Origin: Ilumatobacter sp.
Lineage (GTDB): Bacteria > Actinomycetota > Acidimicrobiia > Acidimicrobiales > Ilumatobacteraceae
Direction: 5' to 3'
DNA: 34,298 nucleotides
Assembly: GCA_007693335.1 (NCBI GenBank)
Contig: REDU01000074.1
Coordinates: 1-34,298 of the forward strand
The translations under genes were made by a program, and so were the position numbers. Shown piece after piece: positions 24,451 through 31,854 of the stretch (position 1 is the first letter of the stretch; every line of letters starts with the position of its first letter). The notes below the pieces were generated by a model. It saw only the letters and a program-made list of their open reading frames with translations, was not told the origin of the DNA and did no database searches.

Positions 24451-25538
24451 ACACGCCCCGCGATCTCGCACCCGCCCAGCGGCATCCGGCACCCGATGTG
24501 GTGCGATCGCTCGCGCTGTTCGGCGTGATCCTGATGAACTACCACGGGTACCTGATCATCCGTGGCGCCCCGCGCCGTGACGGCTGGGCGAGCGAGCTGT
24601 TCGACCCGTGGACCGGGGTGTTCTCGACCCGTTTCGCCGCGACGTTCGTGCTCGTGGCCGGCATCGGCGTGACGCTCATGACCCGGTCTGCGCTCGGCGA
24701 TGCCGACCGGGTGCGGACGCTGCGGTGGCGCCTCGCCAGCCGCGGGCTCGTGCTGTACGCGTTCGGTCTCGGCTTCGACGTCGTGTGGTCCGGGTCGATC
24801 CTGCCGTTCTACGGCGCGATGTTCGCGGTGGCGGCGCTGCTGTTCACGCTGCGCAGCGCCTGGATCGTGGGGATCGGCGCGGCCGCCGCCATCGCCGGAT
24901 GGGGCATCGCCTGGTGGGTGCTCGAACGGCGGCTCGACGGCCAGAGCACGGCCTGGCTGACCGATCCCGGTCCGCGAACGGTGCGCGGTCTCGTGTTCGA
25001 CGTGTTCGTGAACGGCACCCACCCGTTGTTGCCGTGGCTGGCGTTCTTCTGCGCGGGGATGGTGGTGGGCCGGCTCCTCACGAGCGGTTCCGTCACACGC
25101 GTGCTGCTCGCCGCTGGCACCGTGTCACTGGCGGGTGCGATCATCGGGCACGCCGTGTTGTGGGACGACCTCGACCCCCGCGCCCGCGTCCTGTTCAGCA
25201 CCGATCCGTTCGATCGGGGCCTGCTCTACGTGATGAGCATGCTCGGCACCGCGCTGCTGGCCTTCGCCGCCATCGGCTGGCTCGCGGAGCGGTTCGCCCA
25301 CGAGCCGGCCGTGGACGGCCTCCGGCGGGCGGGGCAGGCGTCGCTCACGATCTACGTGCTCCACGCCCTCGTGTTCAACCTGCTGGTCGACCAGCTCGGA
25401 TGGGTGAGCGGTGGGTTCCCGACAGCACTCGTGTTCGCCGTCGTGGTGTGGACCAACGGCACCGTGGCGGCCGCGATCTGGCTGTCGCATCACGAACGAG
25501 GCCCGTTCGAGCAGGTGTACCGCTCGATCACCCGCTGA
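24447..25538 (+). CDS. DUF418 / YeiB-like multi-helix membrane protein
   Basis: This 363-residue protein has about nine or ten membrane helices. The N-terminal block PDVVRSLALFGVILMNYHGY corresponds to the RxxxLDxLRGxAxxxVxxxN-type opening of acyltransferase-related (DUF1624/DUF418) proteins. The C-terminal block RRAGQASLTIYVLHALVFNLL and the final ERGPFEQVYRSIT are DUF418 hallmarks. Related proteins transfer acyl groups across membranes to glycans, but none is shown for this group. The GTG at 24447 shares bases with the racemase stop, so both proteins should be made together. Its TGA is followed immediately by a palindromic element. Confidence 0.75.
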   Translation: MNTPRDLAPAQRHPAPDVVRSLALFGVILMNYHGYLIIRGAPRRDGWASELFDPWTGVFSTRFAATFVLVAGIGVTLMTRSALGDADRVRTLRWRLASRGLVLYAFGLGFDVVWSGSILPFYGAMFAVAALLFTLRSAWIVGIGAAAAIAGWGIAWWVLERRLDGQSTAWLTDPGPRTVRGLVFDVFVNGTHPLLPWLAFFCAGMVVGRLLTSGSVTRVLLAAGTVSLAGAIIGHAVLWDDLDPRARVLFSTDPFDRGLLYVMSMLGTALLAFAAIGWLAERFAHEPAVDGLRRAGQASLTIYVLHALVFNLLVDQLGWVSGGFPTALVFAVVVWTNGTVAAAIWLSHHERGPFEQVYRSITR

Positions 25539-25542
25539 CCCC

Positions 25543-25595
25543 CCGAACCGTCCGCGCCGACGGCGGCATTCCACCCGATTCCCACAGACAGAACG
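25543..25595 (-). repeat. Palindromic intergenic element, copy 4
   Basis: On the minus strand it begins CGTTCTGTCTGTGGGAATCG and ends GCGCGGACGGTTCGG. It is the most diverged copy, with two mismatches in the arms. On the plus strand TGA of the DUF418 gene is followed by CCCCCCGAAC, as at copy 1. It lies between two convergent genes. Confidence 0.65.
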
Positions 25596-25598
25596 CCC

Positions 25599-25646
<48 letters not shown>

Positions 25647-27266
25647 TCAGCGGGTGATGGGCCCGATGTGCGGCTCCCAGTACGGGGCCCGGAGCTTCCG
25701 CTTGACGAGCTTGCCCGAGGCGGTGCGCGGGAGCTGGTCGAGCGCCTCGACCACCGCCGGGCACTGATGGGCGGGCAGACGCTCCCGGCAGAACTCACGC
25801 AGCTCGTCACAGACCCGGGCGACCGCCGCCGCGTCATCGGGATCGACCACCCCGCCGGCGAGCTGGACGGCGGCTCGCACGATCTGACCCGAGGTGGTGT
25901 CGGGGATGCCGAAGACCCCGGCGTCGGCCACCGCCGGATGCTGCATCAGCACCGCCTCGACCTCGGCGGACGCCACGTTCACGCCGCCGGTCACGATCAT
26001 GTCGCTGCGGCGATCGGACAGGTGGAGATAGCCGTCGTGGTCGAGGTGGGCCATGTCGCCGAAGGTGATGTGGCCGGGCAGCGCCCGGGTGGCGACGGTG
26101 GCGGCCGGGGCGCCCACGTACTCGATCATCAGCCCCTCCACCGATCGCACGTGCACCACCCCGTCGACGTCCGGTGGCGCCAGGTGGCCGTCGTCGGCCA
26201 CGATCGTGACCTCCTTGGCCGCGATCGGACGACCCACCGAACCCGGTCGGTCCTGCCACTCCTCCGACGACATGAGGGTGATCACCCCACCCTCGGTCGC
26301 GCCGTAGTACTCGGTCAGGATCGGACCCCACCAGTCGATCATCGCCAGCTTCACGTCGGGCGGACACGGCGCCGCACCGTGCACGGCGAGCTCGAGCGCG
26401 CTGCCGTCGAACGACGCCCGGACACCGGCGTCGAGGCGCAGCATCCGCACGAACTGGGTCGGCACCAGCAGCAGGTTGGTGATGAGCTGCTGGTCGATGC
26501 TGGCGAGCACGTTGGCCGGCACGAACCGGCCGTGCATCACCAGCGTCGATCCGTGGAGGATCGGCAGCACCCCGAACGTCCACTGGGCCCAGTGGTAGTG
26601 GGGGCCGCACAGCAGCGTGCGTCCGGCGCGCGGGATCCCGGCGGCCGACAGCGCCGGGCGCAGATACCGCACCACGGCGCTCTCGTGACCGGGTGTGCCG
26701 GCACGGGCATCGGCGTCGGGATCGGACAGGTAGCGCACACCACGCGACCTGCCGGTGGTGCCCGAGGTCGAGAAGACGATGCCGCCCGCCTGACGGGGTG
26801 CTCGCGTCCGGTGTCCCGCTGCCGATTCGAGCGCCCGCTCGTATTCTCTGAACTGCTCGGGTCGGCCCTCGCCCCCGAGTCCGCCGTCGAGCACCAACAG
26901 CGTCGTGGGTGGCGGCCCCGACATCCGGTCGAGGGCGCCCATCACCAGCCCGAGCAGCACCGAATCGACCACGAGCGCTGCAGCCGACATGTCGGCGATC
27001 ACCCGGGCCACGTCGTCGGCGTCGAAGTGCCAGTTCACCGGTACACAGGTCCAGCCGCCCTCGAGACATGCGAGGTGCACCTCGACCACCTCTCGGCGGT
27101 TCGGGCTCATCACCAGCACCGAGGCCCCGGGTGCCAACCCCTCGTGGTCGAGGTGGGCCACCAGCGCGTCCACCCGGTCGTGGAGATCGCACCACGACGA
27201 CGAGCCCCCGTCGTCGATGATCGCCGGGCCCGGGCGCGACCGGAACTCCGCGAGTAGTTGCCCCAT
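25647..27266 (-). CDS. AMP-forming acyl-CoA synthetase/ligase (ANL superfamily)
   Basis: This 539-residue enzyme has the ANL motifs: P-loop STSGTTGRSRGV (166-177; the usual Lys is Arg), YYGATEGG (320-327), GDMAHLDHDGYLHLSDRRSD (403-422) with the ribose-binding Asp and hinge Arg, GGVNV, and the C-terminal PRTASGK (Lys519), the catalytic lysine of the adenylation step. It activates a carboxylic acid to acyl-AMP and then acyl-CoA. Similarity to long-chain and bile- or steroid-acid ligases of actinobacteria is general; substrate unknown. ATG 27266 has TAACGT eight bases upstream. A hexamer repeat and a palindromic element follow the stop. Confidence 0.9.
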   Translation of the reverse strand: MGQLLAEFRSRPGPAIIDDGGSSSWCDLHDRVDALVAHLDHEGLAPGASVLVMSPNRREVVEVHLACLEGGWTCVPVNWHFDADDVARVIADMSAAALVVDSVLLGLVMGALDRMSGPPPTTLLVLDGGLGGEGRPEQFREYERALESAAGHRTRAPRQAGGIVFSTSGTTGRSRGVRYLSDPDADARAGTPGHESAVVRYLRPALSAAGIPRAGRTLLCGPHYHWAQWTFGVLPILHGSTLVMHGRFVPANVLASIDQQLITNLLLVPTQFVRMLRLDAGVRASFDGSALELAVHGAAPCPPDVKLAMIDWWGPILTEYYGATEGGVITLMSSEEWQDRPGSVGRPIAAKEVTIVADDGHLAPPDVDGVVHVRSVEGLMIEYVGAPAATVATRALPGHITFGDMAHLDHDGYLHLSDRRSDMIVTGGVNVASAEVEAVLMQHPAVADAGVFGIPDTTSGQIVRAAVQLAGGVVDPDDAAAVARVCDELREFCRERLPAHQCPAVVEALDQLPRTASGKLVKRKLRAPYWEPHIGPITR

Positions 27267-27274
27267 GACGGCGA

Positions 27275-27280
27275 ACGTTA
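27275..27280 (-). promoter_or_regulatory. -10 box (TAACGT) for acyl-CoA ligase gene
   Basis: TAACGT ends eight bases before ATG 27266. Confidence 0.45.
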
Positions 27281-27312
27281 GCGAGCGGGCCGATCCGGCC
27301 GGGCCAGCGTGT

Positions 27313-28203
27313 TCACGCCGGGGCGGAACGGCGTCGCATCCCCCGGATGCCCACGGCGCCAGCGCCGATCAGCGGTCCCTGGTCACCCAGTCGGGCCGAG
27401 ATGAGGCGCGGCCGACGGTTCCCCGTCAGCACCGGGTGCCGATCGATCTCCTCCTGGGCCGCGTTGAAGAACGTGGCCGCGAAACCGAACGCGACGCTGC
27501 CGCCGATCACCACCAGCTCGAGGTCGAGCGCGGCGCTCACCGATGCCACGGCACGTCCGACCAGTCGGCCGGTGCGCTGCATCACCTCGTAGGTGGGCTC
27601 GCTGGGTGGTCGCCCGGTGATCGCCTCGATGGCGAGCCCCGACGCCTCGGCCTCGAGGCAGCCGCGCGCCCCGCAGCCACACCGTCGGCCGCCCGGCTCC
27701 ACGATCACGTGTCCGATGTGGCCGGCGTTGCCGCTCGCGCCGTCGAGCAGCTCGCCGTCCACGACGATGCCGCCGCCCACCCCGGTCGACACGGTGATGG
27801 CACAGAAGTTCGCGACACCCTTCGCGGCGCCGAGCCATCCCTCCGACAGTGCGAGCGCCTTGGCATCGAGATCGCCGAACACCGGGAGCTCGGTCACGTC
27901 GGCGAGACGCTGGCGCAGCGGGAACTCGCGCCAGCCGCCGATGTTCACCGGCGAGACGGTCTCGCAGTTGGGCGTGATGGGACCGGCGCAACCGACGCCC
28001 ACCGCTCGCACGCGAGCGTCGTGATCGGCCGCCGACTCGAGTTGCTCGTCCACGAGCGTCGAGAGCAGGTCGAACAGCGGGACCGCGGTGGCCTCCCGGT
28101 CGATCTCGACACGGCTGCGCACCAGCAGCTCGCCGCGCAGTGTCATCAGCCCGGCGGCGAACTTGGTGCCGCCGAGATCGACGGCGAGGATCACGTCGCG
28201 CAC
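27313..28203 (-). CDS. ROK family sugar kinase (glucokinase-like)
   Basis: This 296-residue protein has the N-terminal phosphate-1 block AVDLGGTKFAAGL (7-19), the catalytic Asp113 in GDLDAKALALSEG (usual form NDANAAA), STGVGGGIV, and the ROK zinc site: His165 (GHIGH) with Cys175, Cys177 and Cys182 (CGCGARGC). EAEASG follows the zinc loop. It probably phosphorylates glucose or an amino sugar with ATP in the cytosol. The Asn before the catalytic Asp is Leu, so specificity may differ from true glucokinase. There is no HTH, so it is not a NagC-type repressor. The GTG at 28203 has TACGGT eight bases upstream; a GTG at 28194 is another option. The GH3 beta-glucosidase at 31816-34155 could supply its substrate. 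Confidence 0.9.
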   Translation of the reverse strand: MRDVILAVDLGGTKFAAGLMTLRGELLVRSRVEIDREATAVPLFDLLSTLVDEQLESAADHDARVRAVGVGCAGPITPNCETVSPVNIGGWREFPLRQRLADVTELPVFGDLDAKALALSEGWLGAAKGVANFCAITVSTGVGGGIVVDGELLDGASGNAGHIGHVIVEPGGRRCGCGARGCLEAEASGLAIEAITGRPPSEPTYEVMQRTGRLVGRAVASVSAALDLELVVIGGSVAFGFAATFFNAAQEEIDRHPVLTGNRRPRLISARLGDQGPLIGAGAVGIRGMRRRSAPA

Positions 28204-28211
28204 GGAGCGGA

Positions 28212-28217
28212 ACCGTA
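28212..28217 (-). promoter_or_regulatory. -10 box (TACGGT) for ROK kinase gene
   Basis: TACGGT ends eight bases before GTG 28203, in the 47-base gap after the oxygenase gene. Confidence 0.45.
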
Positions 28218-28250
28218 GCGGGACGGCCACGGGACCGGCCGCCGGGGCAC

Positions 28251-29231
28251 TCAGGAGTCGAGGCGGCGCGCCTGTTCCACCAGGTTGATCTGGTAGATCA
28301 CCTCGTCGAGGGCGTCGGCCGCCGACACCGCGGCGAACCGTTGCGGGTTGTCGGGGGTGCAGCAACTCGACACCGGCGCCAGGATCGTCCACGGGCGGGG
28401 GTGGCAGAACTGCACGACGCTGTAGCGCTCACCCTCGTAACCGGGTGCCGCCACGACCCGGTGCCAGCCGATCGGGATCACCCCGTTGGTGAGCCGCTCG
28501 AGCATGATGCCGGTGTTGATGATGACCTGATCGTCGGGCGCCACGGCATCGACCCACTGGTCGTCCACCTTCACCTGCAGCCCGGGCGCCGTGGCACGCG
28601 GCAGCGCGGTGATCAGGTTGATGTCGCCGTGCTGCGCGGCCCAGACGTGACCGTCGGCGGGCACCTCGTGCATCGACGGGTAGCGGATGGCGCGGGTGAG
28701 GGTGGGTCCGTCGGCCACCATGTCGTCGAAGAACGTCTCGTGGCAGCCGATGCCCTCGGCGATGATGCGGAGGAACCGGCGCTGCACGTCGAACACGGCG
28801 TGGTGGAAGCGCATCAGCACGTCGGTGATGCCGGGCACGGCGGCCTCGGGGAGCACCTGCTCGGGGTAGGCGGTGGCGTAGCGACGACGCAGCGGATGCC
28901 CCGACGGGATGGGCGACGACCAGTTGAGCATCTCCTTCCAGTCGGCCTGATCGCTCGATGCGGCGGTCTCGACCAGGAGGCCGGTGTAGCCCGTCTGCCC
29001 GTGCGAGCCGGGTGCCGTGAACTGCTGTTTGGTCTCGACGTCTGACGAGAAGAACTCGGCCAGCATGCCGTACGCGGTGTCGAGCAGATCGGAGGACAGG
29101 TCGTGGCGGGTGTAGACGAACCCGGTGGTGAGACTCCGGCGCACGCCGTCCACCACCGCCCGTCGCTGATCCCACGAGCCCTGCTCGAACGCCAGCAGGT
29201 CGACGTCGAGGATCTCGTGGGTACTGGTCAT
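28251..29231 (-). CDS. Fe(II)/2-oxoglutarate-dependent oxygenase, isopenicillin N synthase family
   Basis: This 326-residue protein has the two-domain layout of the IPNS/flavonol-synthase group: an N-terminal DIOX_N-like part (about 8-140) and a jelly-roll core. The iron triad is His201, Asp203 (QHGDINLIT) and His257 (GWHRVV). Arg269-x-Ser271 (RYS) is the pair that binds the 2-oxoglutarate carboxylate, so 2OG use is likely. It hydroxylates, desaturates or cyclises an unknown substrate. The ATG at 29231 overlaps the stop of the PLP enzyme (ATGA), so the two are coupled and may act on the same amino acid. ACC oxidase and ethylene-forming enzyme are in the same superfamily, but nothing here proves such activity. 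Confidence 0.9.
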   Translation of the reverse strand: MTSTHEILDVDLLAFEQGSWDQRRAVVDGVRRSLTTGFVYTRHDLSSDLLDTAYGMLAEFFSSDVETKQQFTAPGSHGQTGYTGLLVETAASSDQADWKEMLNWSSPIPSGHPLRRRYATAYPEQVLPEAAVPGITDVLMRFHHAVFDVQRRFLRIIAEGIGCHETFFDDMVADGPTLTRAIRYPSMHEVPADGHVWAAQHGDINLITALPRATAPGLQVKVDDQWVDAVAPDDQVIINTGIMLERLTNGVIPIGWHRVVAAPGYEGERYSVVQFCHPRPWTILAPVSSCCTPDNPQRFAAVSAADALDEVIYQINLVEQARRLDS

Positions 29232-30256
29232 GGTCGGCCTCCGGGGGCGAAGACGGCGGGAAGTCCGCCGGTGTGGATGAACACGACGTGTTGGCCGTGG
29301 GTCCAGCGGCCGTCGGTGGCGTTGCCGAGCAGACCGGCCAATCCCTTGCCGCTGTAGGTGCGGTCGAGCACCCAGCCCCCGTGGCGGGCGGCCCAGTCGA
29401 TGGCCGCGTCGCCGGCGTCGGTGGGCACGGCGTAGTCGTCACCCATCCACCTCGTGTCGAGCACCACATCGGCGGCGTCCACCTCGACGTCGGCGCGGCC
29501 CAGCACCGCCAGCGTGTCACGGGCCAGATCGGCCACATCGGGCATCCCGATGTTGACGCCCTTGGCCACGCCCACGGCCAGCACCTCGGGCAGCGGAGCG
29601 GATGCGTCGTGCCCGGCCGCCCGCCACAGCGCCCGTCCCGCCACCAGGCCGGCGTGGGTGCCGCCGCTCGACGAGGTGTGCACGATGGCGGCCGGCGCGA
29701 TCCCGGCGGCCGAGCACTGCGCCATGATCTCGTGGAACGCCACCACGTACCCGACCGCTCCGACGGCGGTGCTGCCGCCGATCGGGATCGAGTACGGCGC
29801 GAGCCCCTCGGCGGTGAGCTGATCGGCCAGGGCCTCCCGGGCGATCTCGAGTTCGCCCCAGTGGCTGTGGTGCGCCCCGGTGAAGTGGAGGTGCGCTCCG
29901 AACATCGTCGACAGCAGCTGGTTGCCGGTGACATGGTCGGGTCGATCGCCCGAGAGCACCAGGTGCACCTCGACACCCAGCACCGCCCCCGCCGCAGCCG
30001 TCATCCGGCAGTGGTTCGACTGGGCCGCGCCCACGGTCACGAGCGAGCGGGCACCCGCCGCCATCGCGTCGCCGCACAGGAACTCGAGCTTGCGCGCCTT
30101 GTTGCCGCCCGCGCCGAGACCGGTCAGGTCATCGCGCTTGACCCACAGCGAGGCACCCCCGGGCAGCGCCGGACCGGGTTCGAGGGCCGTGGGCAGGGTG
30201 GCGAGACGCGAGCGCGGTACGTCGGTGAGATCGAGTTCGTTCGACGAGCGGGCCAC
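29228..30256 (-). CDS. PLP-dependent D-cysteine desulfhydrase / ACC deaminase family enzyme
   Basis: This 342-residue fold-type II PLP enzyme has WVKRDDLTG, the PLP lysine Lys53 (GGNKARKLEF), QSNHCRMTAA (Ser80, Asn81), a phosphate loop SSSGGTHAGL (about 195-204) and LDRTYSGKG (Tyr301). ACC deaminases have Tyr-Glu where this protein has Tyr-Ser, and QSNQ where it has QSNH, so it looks like the D-cysteine desulfhydrase branch. The reaction would release pyruvate or another keto acid with ammonia and, from cysteine, sulfide. GTG 30256 has TACGAT six bases upstream. It leads the unit with the 2OG oxygenase and is divergent from ung. Confidence 0.87.
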   Translation of the reverse strand: MARSSNELDLTDVPRSRLATLPTALEPGPALPGGASLWVKRDDLTGLGAGGNKARKLEFLCGDAMAAGARSLVTVGAAQSNHCRMTAAAGAVLGVEVHLVLSGDRPDHVTGNQLLSTMFGAHLHFTGAHHSHWGELEIAREALADQLTAEGLAPYSIPIGGSTAVGAVGYVVAFHEIMAQCSAAGIAPAAIVHTSSSGGTHAGLVAGRALWRAAGHDASAPLPEVLAVGVAKGVNIGMPDVADLARDTLAVLGRADVEVDAADVVLDTRWMGDDYAVPTDAGDAAIDWAARHGGWVLDRTYSGKGLAGLLGNATDGRWTHGQHVVFIHTGGLPAVFAPGGRP

Positions 30257-30262
30257 GGGGTG

Positions 30263-30268
30263 ATCGTA
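30263..30268 (-). promoter_or_regulatory. -10 box (TACGAT) for the PLP enzyme gene
   Basis: TACGAT ends six bases before GTG 30256. It lies in a 39-base divergent gap, so its upstream elements overlap the ung promoter. Confidence 0.5.
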
Positions 30269-30278
30269 CGCGGCTCGA

Positions 30279-30290
30279 CGTGCTAGCACG
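30279..30290. promoter_or_regulatory. 12-base palindrome overlapping the ung -10 box
   Basis: CGTGCTAGCACG is a perfect palindrome and includes TAGCAC (30284-30289), the box six bases before GTG 30296. A perfect 12-base palindrome is expected several times by chance in a window of this size, so regulatory meaning is uncertain. Confidence 0.3.
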
Positions 30291-30295
30291 GTTCG

Positions 30296-30958
30296 GTGAT
30301 CACCGACTGGAACCCGGTGCTGCGCGATCAGTTCGACGAGCCGTACTGGGCGGAGCTGCAGTCCTTCGTGGCCGACGAGCGACGGCAGTACGCGGTGTAC
30401 CCACCCCATGAGGAGGTGTTCGCCGCGCTGCACCTCACCCCGTACGCGGACACCCGTGTGGTGATCCTCGGCCAGGATCCGTACCACGGTCCCTCACAGG
30501 CCCACGGTCTGTGCTTCTCGGTCCGCCACGGGGTTCGGATCCCACCATCGCTCGCGAACGTCCACACCGAACTGCACGACGACCTCGGGATCGCACCTCC
30601 CGACCACGGCAACCTCGAGGCGTGGGCGCGGCGTGGCGTGCTCCTGCTCAACACCACGCTCACGGTGCGCGCCGGGCAGGCCGCCTCCCATCAGGGCAGG
30701 GGTTGGGAGGTCTTCACCGACCGGGTGATCCGTGCGGTCAACGAGCGGTCGGAGCGCGTCGTGTTCATCCTGTGGGGTTCAGCGGCACGGAAGAAGGGCA
30801 CACTGGTGGACGTGTCCCGTCACGCGATCGTCGCTTCGGCCCACCCATCACCGCTCTCGGCCCGGAACGGCTTCTTCGGGAGCAGACCGTTCAGCCGCAC
30901 CAACCAGCTGCTGGCCGAGGCCGGACTCGGCCCGATCGACTGGAGCCTCGACCGATGA
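30296..30958 (+). CDS. ung: Uracil-DNA glycosylase, family 1
   Basis: This 220-residue enzyme has the two diagnostic motifs: GQDPYHGPSQAHG with catalytic Asp61, and HPSPLSA (183-189) which grips the DNA minor groove. LLLNTTLTVRAG and WGSAARKKG are the other family blocks. It removes uracil from DNA to start base excision repair. Length is normal for the family. GTG 30296 is six bases after TAGCAC. It overlaps the YihY/BrkB gene by ATGA. Confidence 0.97.
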   Translation: MITDWNPVLRDQFDEPYWAELQSFVADERRQYAVYPPHEEVFAALHLTPYADTRVVILGQDPYHGPSQAHGLCFSVRHGVRIPPSLANVHTELHDDLGIAPPDHGNLEAWARRGVLLLNTTLTVRAGQAASHQGRGWEVFTDRVIRAVNERSERVVFILWGSAARKKGTLVDVSRHAIVASAHPSPLSARNGFFGSRPFSRTNQLLAEAGLGPIDWSLDR

Positions 30959-31854
30959 CCTGGGTCGAATCCGATCGCGTCGTGTCGGTCCGCGCCAAGC
31001 ACTCGGTGGCCGACGTGCTGGTGGGCGTGCTGCACGGGTTCCAGCGACACCAGACGGCGCGCAACGCCGCCGTGCTCACCTACTTCGGCTTCTTGTCGAT
31101 CTTCCCGCTGTTCATGGTCGCCACCTCGGTCCTGGGGTTCATCCTCCAGGGCAGTCCGCAACTCCAAGAAGACATCCTCGACACCGCCGCGGCCCAGATC
31201 CCCGTGCTCGGGAGCCAGATCGAGGACCAGGCCGGCAAGCTCGAGGGGTCGCTCCCCACGGTGGTGATCGGTCTCCTGATCGCCCTGTGGGCCGCCACGC
31301 GTGCGTTCTCCGGTGTGCAGAACGCCTTCGACGACGTGTGGGAGATCCCGCTGACCGAGCGCGACAACCTGGCGGTTCGGCGGGGCAAGGCCGTGGTCGG
31401 CATCATCGTGATCGGTTCGGGACTCATCGTGACCACGGGGCTGTCGAGCATCGTGTCGTCGGTCGACCTGCCGTTCGGCGGGCGAGCGCTGCTCGCGCTC
31501 GGCACCGTGGCCGTCAACGGATCGGTGCTGTGGGTGATGCTCCGCTTCATGACCGCGGCGCAGGTCAGCTGGCGGGCGGCCTGGCCGGGCGCGCTGCTCG
31601 GTGGTATCGGCTTCACCACCCTGCAGGTGCTCGGCACGTTCATCGTGACGCGGTTCCTCGCCAGCGCCAGCGACACGGCCGGTGTGTTCGCCGGCGTGTT
31701 CGCGCTCATGGCGTGGATCAACCTGCACGCGATGATCTCGCTGATCGCGGCCGAGCTGAACGCCTCGATCAGCCGCCGGCGTCGCCGTGGCGACCACGCC
31801 CGGCTGTGGCTGACCTCAGAGTTCGAACACCCCGCGACCGAGCACGTCGACTGA
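30955..31854 (+). CDS. YihY/virulence factor BrkB family membrane protein
   Basis: This 299-residue protein has six membrane helices. Family blocks are RNAAVLTYFGFLSIFPLFMV near residue 45, ALWAATRAFSGVQNAFDDVWEI after helix 2, and the C-terminal LMAWINLHAMISLIAAELNA. The old name RNase BN for this family is wrong; members are membrane proteins of unsettled function. The ATG at 30955 overlaps the ung stop. The 3' end overlaps the convergent GH3 gene by 39 bases. The last 25 residues are Arg- and His-rich and probably cytoplasmic. Confidence 0.92.
   Translation: MTWVESDRVVSVRAKHSVADVLVGVLHGFQRHQTARNAAVLTYFGFLSIFPLFMVATSVLGFILQGSPQLQEDILDTAAAQIPVLGSQIEDQAGKLEGSLPTVVIGLLIALWAATRAFSGVQNAFDDVWEIPLTERDNLAVRRGKAVVGIIVIGSGLIVTTGLSSIVSSVDLPFGGRALLALGTVAVNGSVLWVMLRFMTAAQVSWRAAWPGALLGGIGFTTLQVLGTFIVTRFLASASDTAGVFAGVFALMAWINLHAMISLIAAELNASISRRRRRGDHARLWLTSEFEHPATEHVD

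Noticed and set aside
25668-27257. Plus-strand open frame of over 500 codons opposite the acyl-CoA ligase
   Set aside because: The minus strand holds all ANL motifs in order; the plus frame is His/Arg-rich with no recognisable domain.
28429-29976. Alternative minus-strand frame across the PLP enzyme and the oxygenase that could look like a fusion
   Set aside because: It is out of frame with both enzymes and rich in Arg, Pro and Ser; both real genes have complete motif sets in their own frames.
29228-30256. Annotation as ACC deaminase
   Set aside because: Tyr-Ser replaces the Tyr-Glu of ACC deaminases and QSNH replaces QSNQ, so the desulfhydrase branch fits better.
30279-30290. LexA/SOS operator in front of ung
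   Set aside because: CGTGCTAGCACG does not match the actinobacterial SOS box (TCGAAC-N4-GTTCGA) or RecA-NDp promoter; it is kept only as a weak palindrome.
31816-31854. Possible frameshift or misassembly at the overlapping ends of the YihY/BrkB and GH3 genes
   Set aside because: Both frames end with normal stop codons and both proteins have usual C termini; convergent overlaps also occur at 21412-21446.
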